Source of the DNA: Sedimenticola thiotaurini | GTDB taxonomy: Bacteria; Pseudomonadota; Gammaproteobacteria; Chromatiales; Chromatiaceae | Length of the DNA stretch: 36,830 nt | Assembly (NCBI GenBank): GCA_007713595.1 | Contig: VMRY01000016.1 | Coordinates: forward strand, 1 to 36,830 | Reading direction: 5' to 3' | The notes under the pieces: generated by a model | Database searches by the model: none | What the model saw: the letters and a program-made list of their open reading frames with translations, nothing else | What the model was told of the DNA's origin: nothing | Shown here: one piece after another, positions 7,618 to 16,150 of the stretch | How positions within the stretch are numbered: the first letter of the stretch is position 1 | Layout: each line of letters starts with the position of its first letter | Made by a program: the position numbers and the translations under genes

Positions 7618-8736
7618 TTACAAAGTGAGCGCCTCTTTTGCAGGCAGATAGTCATAGCCCAGGTCATGCGCGACGGCCTCATAAGTGACTCTGCCTTTGT
7701 GTACATTCAACCCAGCCAACAGATAGGGATTATCCGCCAGTGCTTGTGGATAGCCTTTATCGGCCAGTGCCAATGCGAAGGGTAAAGTGGCATTGTTCAG
7801 CGCAAAAGTAGAGGTGCGTGCCACTGCACCGGGCATATTTGCAACACAATAATGCACGATGTTATCGACAATATAGGTCGGATCAGCATGGGTGGTGGCT
7901 TTTGAGGTTTCAAAACAGCCACCCTGATCAATCGCTACATCAACCAGCACAGAACCCGGATTCATCCGGCCAAGCATTTCACGGGCTACCAGCTTTGGTG
8001 CTGCCGCACCTGGTACCAGCACGGCGCCGACAACCAGATCGGCACTTAACACGTACTCTTCCAGCGCCTCTTTGGTTGAATAGATCGTATTGAGCCGGCC
8101 ACCGAACTGCAGGTCAAGGTCAGCCAGTCGCTCAATGGAGCGATCCAGTACGGTTACATGAGCCTCCAGACCCATGGCCATGCGAATAGCATTGGTTCCG
8201 ACCACGCCACCACCAATCACCACCACATTGGCCGGGGCCACACCGGGCACGCCACCCAACAACAGACCAGCACCGCCATGCGATTTCTCCAGGCACATCG
8301 CGCCCGCCTGGATAGACATCCGCCCGGCTACTTCTGACATCGGCACCAACAGCGGTAACCCGCCGCGCTTATCCGTGACGGTTTCATAAGCGATGGCCGT
8401 TACGCCAGACGCCACGAGCAGCTCTGTCTGGGTTGGATCAGGGGCCAGATGAAGATAGGTAAATAGCTGTTGGCCCTCACGCAGCATGCGGCACTCATTC
8501 GGCTGCGGCTCTTTGACCTTGATGATCATCTCTGCACGCTCAAAGATCTCTTCGGGCGTTGCAACAATCTCAGCGCCCACCGCCTGATAGGCGGCGTCAT
8601 CCATACCAATACCCGTGCCAGCCTGGGTCTGCACCATCACCTGGTGACCATGATGAATCAACTCTCTGGCGCTCGCCGGGGTCATGCCTACCCGGTACTC
8701 ATGATTTTTGATCTCTTTAGGGACACCAATCAGCAT
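7618..8736 (-). CDS. ald: Alanine dehydrogenase
   Basis: The enzyme catalyses NAD-dependent reversible oxidative deamination of L-alanine to pyruvate and ammonia in the cytoplasm. At 372 residues it has the normal length. The N-terminus MLIGVPKEIKNHEYRVG is characteristic. The substrate and catalytic residues K75 and H96 fall at exactly the standard numbers, and the Rossmann motif VVIGGGVVGTNA is intact. A GGAGAG ribosome binding site sits about seven bases before the ATG. The gene stands alone, closed by a strong terminator. In many proteobacteria an Lrp-type activator is encoded divergently beside ald. Here that position holds only the pseudogene at 8905-9385, so ald may have lost its local regulator. 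Confidence 0.96.
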   Translation of the reverse strand: MLIGVPKEIKNHEYRVGMTPASARELIHHGHQVMVQTQAGTGIGMDDAAYQAVGAEIVATPEEIFERAEMIIKVKEPQPNECRMLREGQQLFTYLHLAPDPTQTELLVASGVTAIAYETVTDKRGGLPLLVPMSEVAGRMSIQAGAMCLEKSHGGAGLLLGGVPGVAPANVVVIGGGVVGTNAIRMAMGLEAHVTVLDRSIERLADLDLQFGGRLNTIYSTKEALEEYVLSADLVVGAVLVPGAAAPKLVAREMLGRMNPGSVLVDVAIDQGGCFETSKATTHADPTYIVDNIVHYCVANMPGAVARTSTFALNNATLPFALALADKGYPQALADNPYLLAGLNVHKGRVTYEAVAHDLGYDYLPAKEALTL

Positions 8737-8904
8737 ATCTATCTCTCCAAGCAGTTCTATTCAGTAAACCAACCACCGCATAAGGTAAAAATCTAGTCCA
8801 TTATTGTCGAAGTTTTCTCTTTTTATTCTGAATATCCCTTTTATATTTACTCCTGAATTACAAAATAGCAGAGTCAGCCATAACAACACCAAGAAAACCA
8901 CCCC

Positions 8905-9385
8905 TTGATCTCCCGATCACATCGGTAGTCGCATGCCCCATGCACCGCTGTCAGAGGGACGTATCTTCCATGCAATCCACGGAAAGAGCGTAAGCATCTC
9001 AGCATCGCCCTGCCTGGAACGGGTTAAACGACTATAACAGGAGGACTAAAGGGTTTCCGTACCATTCTGATCTCCCAACTGTTGAAGGCGAGCCGGCTCA
9101 TCCACCTCGAGAGGTGCCTCGACTATGACTCATAGTGCATTTTTGAAAGGTTTCGTACAGCGCCATTAATAATCCCAAGTTCAGGCGTGTCATCTGTTGC
9201 CCACTGACTTTGATTACCTGATAAAAGTAAGGATTTCAGACATGGCCGCCTATAGGGAATTACTGGACAAGATCATGCTTGGTCATCCTGGCGCCAGTGA
9301 CACCAAGAGCTATATAGTAATGGCGGGTAAAAATAAGGTTTCACCATCGATCTGCCGGGATGATCCCGCATTCACCAGCAAATAG
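8905..9385 (+). pseudogene. Decayed Lrp/AsnC-family regulator divergent from ald
   Basis: No intact reading frame spans this stretch, but pieces in shifting frames reconstruct an Lrp-type protein of normal length (about 160 residues). Around 8948-9037 one frame reads LSEGRI, then VSISASPCLERVKRL before a stop; this is the helix-turn-helix. In another frame (about 9051-9120) GFRTILISQLLKASRLIHLE follows, then LDYDS, a stop and IFERFRTAPLIIP. From 9197 the C-terminal RAM/effector domain is clear: DFDYLIKVRISDMAAYRELL, then SYIVMAGKNKVSP, ending at 9385. At least two frameshifts and several stops separate these parts. A short ORF starting at 9197 is therefore a remnant, not a gene. The remaining bases upstream (8737-8904) are AT-rich and presumably hold the ald promoter; I see nothing else there. 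Confidence 0.85.
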
Positions 9386-9420
9386 ATTACAATAATCACT
9401 CAATACCCTTTGGAAAGCGC

Positions 9421-10308
9421 ATGAGCTGTATTCTGCAAGTTGAAAACCTCGTCAAAAGATTCGGTTCGGTGCAGGCCGTCAATGGGGTCAGTTTTTCCAT
9501 TGAACGCGGCACCTGCTTCGGTTTGCTGGGTCCAAATGGCGCCGGTAAAACCACAACGGTAGAGATGCTGGAAGGAATACTTACTCCCTCGGCAGGTACT
9601 ATTCGGTATAAAGGAGCTCCAACCAATGCTGATTTCCGCAAGGAGGCAGGCATCATGTTTCAGGAGACGGCACTACAGGAGTTTATTAAAGTAGGCGAAA
9701 CCCTGGAGCTGTTCAGTCGATTCTACGCACACACCCGCTCACAGGAGGAATTGATTGATCGCTGCGCCCTGAGCGACTTTCTTGATCGTGATGTGCGTAA
9801 ACTCTCCGGCGGACAGCGTCAGCGCCTGCTGCTGGCCATTGCACTGGTGAATGATCCTGAAATTGTGTTTCTGGATGAACCAACTACCGGCCTTGATCCC
9901 CAAGCACGTCGCAACTTCTGGCAATTGGTCAATGACATCAAGCAGGAGCAGAAGACCCTGGTACTCACCACTCACTATATGGAAGAGGCCTATGAGCTGT
10001 GTGACGAGATTGCCATCATGGATCATGGTTGTATTATTGCTCAAGGCTCTCCCCGCGATCTGCTTAAAAAGCATTTTGATAATTCAGTCATACTGCTTCC
10101 CGCGTCTGACGTACCCGAGTCACTGGATCAGCATGAGCTGTTGAAACTGCATCGGATGAATGGCCAAGTGGAGATTTTGAGCGAGGATGTAAATGCCACC
10201 ATAGAGCTGCTCATGGCACAGAAGATCCCACTCGGCCATCTGCAGATCCGTTCACGCACGCTGGAAGACCTGTTCCTTGAGCTGACCGGCCGTGGACTGA
10301 GGAGTTAA
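9421..10308 (+). CDS. ABC-2 type exporter, ATP-binding subunit
   Basis: This is the nucleotide-binding subunit of a two-component ABC exporter of the CcmA/NodI/DrrA class, 295 residues long. Walker A is GPNGAGKTT (37-45), the Q-loop MFQETALQ (79-86), the signature LSGGQ (128-132), Walker B IVFLDEP (148-154) and the switch histidine H185 (TTHYMEEA). A C-terminal extension of about 70 residues after the ATPase fold ends in LEDLFLELTGRGLRS, typical of this class. The permease gene follows after four bases. The substrate is not predictable; drugs, polysaccharides and lipids are all exported by relatives. The gene lies just after the Lrp pseudogene and no promoter stands out. Confidence 0.93.
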   Translation: MSCILQVENLVKRFGSVQAVNGVSFSIERGTCFGLLGPNGAGKTTTVEMLEGILTPSAGTIRYKGAPTNADFRKEAGIMFQETALQEFIKVGETLELFSRFYAHTRSQEELIDRCALSDFLDRDVRKLSGGQRQRLLLAIALVNDPEIVFLDEPTTGLDPQARRNFWQLVNDIKQEQKTLVLTTHYMEEAYELCDEIAIMDHGCIIAQGSPRDLLKKHFDNSVILLPASDVPESLDQHELLKLHRMNGQVEILSEDVNATIELLMAQKIPLGHLQIRSRTLEDLFLELTGRGLRS

Positions 10309-10312
10309 GCCA

Positions 10313-11320
10313 ATGCGATTCAAACGTTTCATGGCGGTACTCTCAGCGCGTAATCTTGAGTTCATCCGGGATCACAGCGCTCTCTCATGGAATATTGTAC
10401 TACCTGTACTGATCGTATTTGGTTTTGCCTTTGCCTTCACAACCAGCAGTCAGAATCTGTTTAAAGTAGGTATCTATGATCAGCAAAAACAGGCACCAGG
10501 TGTCGAACAGTTTTTGCAGCTAAAGCATATACAGTTCATACCGGTTAACAGCATTGACAAATCCATCACAAAAGTGGAGCGTCACCAACTCGATATGTTG
10601 TTGGATAGCAGCAGTGGTAGTTACTGGATCAATGACCGATCAGCCAATGGTTATGTGCTGGAACAGCTGTTACGCAAGCCAGGCGAAACCTCACTCACCA
10701 AAAAGACAGTTACTGGTGATGCCATTCGTTATGTGGATTGGTTGATTCCCGGCGTCCTCGGCATGAACATCATGTTCAGCTCATTGTTTGGTGTGGGTTA
10801 TGTGATTGTGCGTTATCGCAAGAACGGGGTGCTGAAACGACTTAAGGCAACCCCACTGACCGCCTTTGAGTTTCTTTCTGCACAAGTAGTTTCACGGCTG
10901 TGGCTGATTGTCACCGTTACCAGTCTGGTCTATGCCGGTACCAATCTATTTGTTGGCTTCAGAATGTACGGCTCTTATCTAACCCTGCTGCTGGTGTTGG
11001 TGATCGGCACATTCAGCATGATCTGTCTCAGCCTGATCATTGCCGCTCGCCTCTCCAACGAAGAGACCGCCAACGGTCTGTTGAACATGATCAGCTGGCC
11101 GATGATGATGCTCTCAGGCGTCTGGTTCTCCCTGGAGGGCTCGCCGCAGATCATTCAGCAGCTGGCACTGATCTTTCCACTCACACACATGATCCTTGCG
11201 GCGCGAGCCATCATGATTGATGGAGCCACTCTTCTGCAAGTCTCTGATCATCTACTGATATTGCTAATCATGAGCGCACTGTTCATGACCATTGGCGCAC
11301 GGAGTTTTAAATGGGAGTGA
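10313..11320 (+). CDS. ABC-2 type exporter, permease subunit
   Basis: This is the membrane partner of the preceding ATPase, 335 residues long. A first transmembrane helix near residues 25-42 (LSWNIVLPVLIVFGFAFAF) is followed by an extracytoplasmic domain of about 100 residues. Then comes a cluster of five hydrophobic helices from about residue 145 to the end, the usual arrangement of larger ABC-2 permeases. The motif RYRKNGVLKRLKATPLTAFE marks the conserved cytoplasmic coupling region. AGGAG stands eight bases before the ATG. The final helix ends with the frequent GARSFKWE-type terminus. The transported molecule is unknown. Confidence 0.92.
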   Translation: MRFKRFMAVLSARNLEFIRDHSALSWNIVLPVLIVFGFAFAFTTSSQNLFKVGIYDQQKQAPGVEQFLQLKHIQFIPVNSIDKSITKVERHQLDMLLDSSSGSYWINDRSANGYVLEQLLRKPGETSLTKKTVTGDAIRYVDWLIPGVLGMNIMFSSLFGVGYVIVRYRKNGVLKRLKATPLTAFEFLSAQVVSRLWLIVTVTSLVYAGTNLFVGFRMYGSYLTLLLVLVIGTFSMICLSLIIAARLSNEETANGLLNMISWPMMMLSGVWFSLEGSPQIIQQLALIFPLTHMILAARAIMIDGATLLQVSDHLLILLIMSALFMTIGARSFKWE

Positions 11321-11674
11321 GTTGTGTTCTTTCGTGGCACAACGCTCTCCGATGTCTATTTTATCGCCATTCAAACGGTTAGCCGTCCGAACTATTTTAC
11401 CCATTCAATCATAGTAATAACTTATATTGGCATCAGCATAATAAATTAGAATCAGGCTCTTCATACCAGATTATGTCTGTTTTATACACATGCACCACGG
11501 CATAATTTCTTGCGCCAAGGATTAATATCTGCTAGAAAGAATTAACCACTACCTAGGAATGGTTAATAATAAAAACAGCAGGCCATTTTTCAGTAGGGTG
11601 AGATAACCGCAGGAAAAAAATAATAATACCGGCGTGTTGTCTATATGCACTGTCCTGAAGGGAGAATAACCATA
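11321..11674 (+). other. Non-coding stretch upstream of the cytochrome gene
   Basis: This 354-base gap between the ABC permease and the cytochrome is AT-rich and holds no credible gene. It most likely contains the cytochrome promoter. I see a long imperfect palindrome (11541-11567, listed separately) but no clear FNR or CRP box and no strong terminator for the ABC genes. Confidence 0.6.
11541..11567. promoter_or_regulatory. Imperfect 27-base palindrome upstream of cytochrome gene
   Basis: ATTAACCA and TGGTTAAT form perfect 8-base arms around an 11-base centre containing CCTAGG, about 108 bases before the cytochrome start codon. It could be an operator for a dimeric regulator or a stem-loop in the leader RNA. 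The regulator is unknown. Confidence 0.4.
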
Positions 11675-14098
11675 ATGACCAAACGAGCACTCGCCATAAC
11701 GGCTTGCGCTATTGCGGCAGCAGTTGTCTTTGGATGCACAACCCAAAAAACAACCACTCCCGCAACAACTGCAGCCAAAAGTGGAACTGTCGTTCCAGCA
11801 CCAACCGAACCCAAGAACGATTACAACATCACCATCAACTATGAACTGGGCATGCACTGCACCGGCTTTGACTTCACTTACTGCTGTGTGTTACCACCCT
11901 ATAATTCGGTTCAATCACAAGTCGTAAAGACCGCAGCAGGAGCCAAGAAATGGCCTGAACTGCTAGAGTCGGATGAGAAAGATCACAGCGTACTGCTTGA
12001 CGGCAAAAAACGTTTTAAACTTGCCTACGGTCATATTGACAACACCTACTCTGAAGGCAGCAAGCTGAAGTACTGGGATGTCCCTTATGATGTAAACGGT
12101 GATGGCAAGTATGGCGAGAATGAAAATGTCGCCAATGCCTACTTTACCCATCTCTATGTATATAAAGATCTGAAGGGTACCAATCCGAAAGGAACCAGCA
12201 AAGACAGTGAGAAGCTGTTTGTAGGTATGCAGATTCCTGTAGTAAGAGATAATGGCCCAGCCGGCGCTGCCGTCCCCAGCCCAATGAAAGATGGTTTCCT
12301 CCACTACACGGGCGAAAAGGGCACCTTGGTCTACACCAAGTCTCCAGTCTTGGATAATGTTCCGATCCTGCTAACGAACCCCGGCATCTGGGATTCGCTG
12401 GGTCTGCCACTGACACCTTTCACTGATACCGCGGCCGCCAAATCACCACTCACCCTGGTTGAAAGTGATATTCAACCCTTCCAGGAAGCGTGGGTCTCAC
12501 TGGTGGATGCTGACAGTGGTAAACCCGTAATAGACAGCCACAGCGGCAAACCCGTAACCTTCGTTGGTACCAACCCTATCGACGTACCCAATTGTGCTAA
12601 CTGCCATGCCAACAAAACCGCAAATAGTGACAAGTACAATCTGTACAAACAGGAGCGGTCCTTCTGGAAAGGTCTGGGTGCCAGTGACTGGATTGCCAAT
12701 CTGAAGGCAACCTCTATCTCCATCATGGAGATCCATGATGACACCAACGGCACTGACTTCCTGAAAAACTACAACCCCAACAGTCGCGCCGTCAGCAACC
12801 GTCTGGGCCGTGATCCCGTGTTGTGCCAGAAGTGTCATGCCGATAACGTCATTGGCGTACTTGCTTCAAGCACATTCAAAGATCCAAAAACAGGTGAAGA
12901 GAAGACGATACCACCACTTACACAGGCGATCCATAACGTCCACCAGACCAAGGCGCCTATGCCTGATAAAGAGGGACGAACCGCCGCCTGTCAGGGTTGT
13001 CACCCTGCACACCGCCAGGATGGTGGCATGGAAGGCTACCCCATCACCCCCGATGGCAAAAACGCCTATGCAGACCGAGATAACCGTGACGCTGCGGGTG
13101 GCTGCTATGTAGGACGTGACGTGCATGCCAACCAGAACAAAGACCGCGACGGCGTGGAAACGGGTGAGAACCTCAACGCCATCGGTCAGTGGTTGCAGGC
13201 CAACGTCTCCAACATTGGCAACGACCGCGGTGGTAAAGGTCTGTGGTGTACCAACTGTCATACCCAACTGACACGTGAACTCTACCAGAGAGATAATCTG
13301 ACCAATGCATTTAAGCAGGAAGGTCAGACCTTGCGTAATAAATCGCTGGATGAGATTGCCAAGGCAATCGGTGTCAGTCGCAAAGAGCTGGAGGATCGAT
13401 ACCTTGATCCGAAAGTGGTGCTGAACGACAAGGGTGAGGATACCCCGGAAAAATCCGGCATCCTCCTTACCTGGGCACAAAAACGTCTGGTACCTGACAT
13501 TGCAGTAATTGCACTCAAGGGCAATGGACCAATGGTGAGCAAGGATGAGGATGGCGATGTCAGTGTATCCATACTCTCTGCCAATCCTGCAGTGGATCCC
13601 AAATCACTGAAGCTACCGGCAGGTGCCACGGGTGCAATGGCCGTACCTTATGATGCAGCCACACATGGTCGTGACTATTGGATATCTCCTGGCGCGCCAC
13701 ACTGTGCGGACTGTCATGCGGCTCCCTTTGTTGAGGGCCAGGGCGGAATGGCCTTCCCGATTAACCAGCCAGGCAAATACAGCCTGATGCGTTACTCCAA
13801 AGGTCATGCTGGACTTGCCTGTCAGACCTGTCATGAGTCGATTCACGGCCTTTATCCTGTAACACCTGACACTGACGTCACCAGTTACAAGCAGGCAGCA
13901 CAGTACAACCCGGATGGTTCTCACGGACCGTTCAAGTGTGCCTCATGCCACGTAACCAACAGTGCAGGCGTTCCTCTGATCGCCGATGACAAAGAGCATG
14001 TATGGAAAGGGAAACCGATCCTGAATGACTTTGATGCAGCGGTCTCATGGATGCATGCAAGTGCACCAGATCTGGGCGGTAAGATACCCGAGGAGTGA
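11675..14098 (+). CDS. Seven-haem c-type cytochrome lipoprotein
   Basis: This is an exported multiheme electron-transfer protein of 807 residues. The signal peptide ends in a lipobox, VVFGC, making C21 the lipidated residue. Seven CXXCH haem-binding motifs are present at residues 307-311, 384-388, 439-443, 525-529, 677-681, 716-720 and 755-759. The first 300 residues carry no haem motif. They contain an unusual cluster, HCTGFDFTYCC (61-71), and an EF-hand-like calcium loop DVNGDGKYGENE (139-150). The ATG at 11675 is chosen over one ten codons upstream because GGGAGA lies correctly before it and the signal peptide then begins at residue 1. The two downstream genes encode a periplasmic prolyl isomerase and a TlpA-like protein, probably assembly helpers. 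A role in extracellular or outer-membrane electron transfer is inferred; the electron donor and acceptor are unknown. Confidence 0.88.
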   Translation: MTKRALAITACAIAAAVVFGCTTQKTTTPATTAAKSGTVVPAPTEPKNDYNITINYELGMHCTGFDFTYCCVLPPYNSVQSQVVKTAAGAKKWPELLESDEKDHSVLLDGKKRFKLAYGHIDNTYSEGSKLKYWDVPYDVNGDGKYGENENVANAYFTHLYVYKDLKGTNPKGTSKDSEKLFVGMQIPVVRDNGPAGAAVPSPMKDGFLHYTGEKGTLVYTKSPVLDNVPILLTNPGIWDSLGLPLTPFTDTAAAKSPLTLVESDIQPFQEAWVSLVDADSGKPVIDSHSGKPVTFVGTNPIDVPNCANCHANKTANSDKYNLYKQERSFWKGLGASDWIANLKATSISIMEIHDDTNGTDFLKNYNPNSRAVSNRLGRDPVLCQKCHADNVIGVLASSTFKDPKTGEEKTIPPLTQAIHNVHQTKAPMPDKEGRTAACQGCHPAHRQDGGMEGYPITPDGKNAYADRDNRDAAGGCYVGRDVHANQNKDRDGVETGENLNAIGQWLQANVSNIGNDRGGKGLWCTNCHTQLTRELYQRDNLTNAFKQEGQTLRNKSLDEIAKAIGVSRKELEDRYLDPKVVLNDKGEDTPEKSGILLTWAQKRLVPDIAVIALKGNGPMVSKDEDGDVSVSILSANPAVDPKSLKLPAGATGAMAVPYDAATHGRDYWISPGAPHCADCHAAPFVEGQGGMAFPINQPGKYSLMRYSKGHAGLACQTCHESIHGLYPVTPDTDVTSYKQAAQYNPDGSHGPFKCASCHVTNSAGVPLIADDKEHVWKGKPILNDFDAAVSWMHASAPDLGGKIPEE

Positions 14099-14106
14099 TG
14101 ATAGTA

Positions 14107-14136
14107 CCGGGCCGGCAATTCCAATTGCTGGCCCGG
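14107..14136 (+). terminator. Strong intercistronic hairpin after the cytochrome gene
   Basis: Fourteen-base arms (CCGGGCCGGCAATT / AATTGCTGGCCCGG, one mismatch) with a two-base loop begin eight bases after the cytochrome stop. No run of T residues follows, only TCTCC. It may be a weak terminator or a 3'-end stabiliser that sets cytochrome expression above that of the downstream genes. Confidence 0.6.
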
Positions 14137-14254
14137 GTCTCCTTGCCCTACGCCATTAGATGCAAAGCGTGTATAGCCACCTTTGCAGCCTATCCGTGAT
14201 CAATCATCCGCTGTAAGTAATCACATCCTACAGGCGGCATCAGGAATTCTACAG

Positions 14255-15553
14255 ATGTTCAAAAATCTCTTATCACGCGGAATCATCCTATCCACTCTTT
14301 TAGCTACCCCCCTGCTTCACGCAAATGCTGATCCACAGGAGCTTGTGACTATAGAAGATCTCAAGATCACCTCTGATCAGCTGGAGATGGCTGTAGCAAG
14401 TTCACCTTTTGCCACCCAATTCGTCTCCATGGACGTGGATGATCAAGCGGCACTCCGTGGTGACTTGCTAAGACGCATGGTGATCTCACGCTTACTTTAT
14501 CTCGAAGCACAGCAGAATAAACTGGATCAGAGTCCAGCCTTTATGGATGAACTGGAAGAGTTCAGACTGAGCGTGCTCTATCGTCACTACATGGATAAAC
14601 TGCGCAGTCACATTCAGGTACCTGAAGAGGTACTCAGCCAGATGAAGGCACAATTCCGTGGTAATACCGACGCCTTGACTGCGGCCAAATCTGCCTACAC
14701 ATCAGACCGTTACCGCGACCTGAAAATACTGACCATTAAAACACTCAGGGATAAGTATCAAATCAAGATCAATAAGGATCGACTGGTTCCGGGTGTGGCA
14801 CAAGAAACGGTACTCATGGAAGGAGATGGCATAAGCATTGTCTATGCAGACCTTTTAAAGCGAACTGCACAACCCGCAAAAATCACACCTGACTGGCTCA
14901 GGGAACAACTCTACAAGCGCGCCGAACTTCTGCTGATTGCCAAGGCATCTGCCGAAGAAGGGGTTGATATCACCGCACGTACAGAGGCATTTCGTCGCGA
15001 GCGTCTTCCTGCACTGCTTATTGAACAGAAGCAGGCCGAGTGGATTCCCTCTGATAAAGTGTTAAAAGATTACTTTGCCACCCATCCGGAATATGGAATG
15101 CTGGCAGAACGTCGACACATAGGACAGCTTGTTACCGCCACCAGAGAAGACGCGGAAAAGTTTCGTAAGCGCATACAGGCAGGCGAGAGCCTGTTCAACA
15201 TAGCGGGCCAGTACAGCATAGACCCGCATGGTCGTTCGCGAAACGGGGATATGGGGTGGGTTCAGGTTGGTCGCGGGATGCCGCAGATAGAGCAGGCACT
15301 AACAGGATTGGCCGACAATGAGGTCAGTAACATTATTGAAACCCCGCTAGGCTTTCATCTCGTCACCATTCTCGAACGACGTCCTGGCGGAAATAAATCT
15401 TTCTACGGAATCAGGGACCGCCTGGTACAAGCCGTCATGAATGAAAATATGACGAATTACCTTAAAGGACTTGAAACACACTACCAGATCGTCTGGCATG
15501 TAGTAACAGACCAGAACATCAAACAGCCCACTGCAACAGGGAGTGGAGGTTAA
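14255..15553 (+). CDS. Periplasmic parvulin-type peptidyl-prolyl isomerase (PpiC/SurA-like)
   Basis: This is an exported chaperone/isomerase of 432 residues. The signal peptide (1-25) ends ANA before DP. A helical SurA-N-like chaperone region follows. A parvulin domain lies near residues 285-380, with RRHIGQLVTATREDAEKF, FNIAGQYSIDPHGRSRNGDM and IIETPLGFHLVTILERRPG. The ATG at 14255 is preceded by AGGA and starts the signal peptide cleanly; an upstream TTG in frame (14183) would add 24 non-signal residues. The gene sits between a multiheme cytochrome and a TlpA-like protein, suggesting that it folds that cytochrome in the periplasm. It does not look like the genomic SurA, which is longer and carries two parvulin domains. 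Confidence 0.88.
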   Translation: MFKNLLSRGIILSTLLATPLLHANADPQELVTIEDLKITSDQLEMAVASSPFATQFVSMDVDDQAALRGDLLRRMVISRLLYLEAQQNKLDQSPAFMDELEEFRLSVLYRHYMDKLRSHIQVPEEVLSQMKAQFRGNTDALTAAKSAYTSDRYRDLKILTIKTLRDKYQIKINKDRLVPGVAQETVLMEGDGISIVYADLLKRTAQPAKITPDWLREQLYKRAELLLIAKASAEEGVDITARTEAFRRERLPALLIEQKQAEWIPSDKVLKDYFATHPEYGMLAERRHIGQLVTATREDAEKFRKRIQAGESLFNIAGQYSIDPHGRSRNGDMGWVQVGRGMPQIEQALTGLADNEVSNIIETPLGFHLVTILERRPGGNKSFYGIRDRLVQAVMNENMTNYLKGLETHYQIVWHVVTDQNIKQPTATGSGG

Positions 15554-16150
15554 ATGACAACTCAACACAAACCTGTTGTCGTTTTCGCGCTGCTGCTTGC
15601 CCTGATAGGAACGGCTTATGCCGGCTACCAGACGAGCGGCAAAGCCGAAAAATCGGGCACCTCTACTACAACAGCCAATGGAGAGAAGCCACACACAGCA
15701 ACTATGGCATTGCCAGCCAAAACCAACAACGCATGGGATCTTCCCCCTATTATCCTCCAAGGGTTAGACGGTAAGCAGCACAATCTAGCGGACTGGAAAG
15801 GCCAGGTAATCATGTTGAATTTTTGGGCCAGTTGGTGTGCGCCCTGCCAGTATGAAATCAAGGATTTCATCAGCTATCAGGAGAAATACGCACCCAAAGG
15901 TCTGCAAATTATTGGACTCGGGCTGGATGAAGAGCCTAAGTTGCAAAATGCCAGTCGTACCCTCTCTGTCAATTATCCAGTCTTGATTTCTGATCCCGCA
16001 AACAGCGACGCGCTGTTAGAGGCCTGGGGAAATCCACAGCGGATAGTACCCTATACCGTAGTCATTGCACGGGATGGGCGAATTGCCTATATACATCGCG
16101 GACAACTCGATCCTGAGACCTTTAATGAATTTGTCGTACCGCTGATTTAG
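15554..16150 (+). CDS. TlpA/ResA-like thiol-disulfide oxidoreductase
   Basis: This is a membrane-anchored or exported thioredoxin-fold protein of 198 residues. A hydrophobic segment at 8-24, ending AYAGY, is a signal anchor or signal peptide. A linker rich in Thr and Ala follows. The redox-active motif is CAPC at 95-98 (LNFWASWCAPCQYEIKDF), and the fold continues with the cis-proline region near VPYTVVIARDGRI. ResA/CcmG-like proteins of this class reduce apocytochrome cysteines before haem attachment. The gene begins directly after the isomerase stop, with GGAGG upstream, so the two are co-translated. This fits a job in preparing the seven-haem cytochrome. A general periplasmic disulfide reductase is the alternative. 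Confidence 0.9.
   Translation: MTTQHKPVVVFALLLALIGTAYAGYQTSGKAEKSGTSTTTANGEKPHTATMALPAKTNNAWDLPPIILQGLDGKQHNLADWKGQVIMLNFWASWCAPCQYEIKDFISYQEKYAPKGLQIIGLGLDEEPKLQNASRTLSVNYPVLISDPANSDALLEAWGNPQRIVPYTVVIARDGRIAYIHRGQLDPETFNEFVVPLI

Noticed and set aside
9197-9385. A 62-residue open frame that could be called a small independent protein
   Set aside because: It matches only the C-terminal effector domain of Lrp-type proteins, and the missing N-terminal parts are found just upstream in other frames, so it is part of the pseudogene.
11321-11345. GTTGTG/CACAAC inverted repeat after the ABC permease as a terminator
   Set aside because: Six base pairs with a large loop and no T run; too weak to support.
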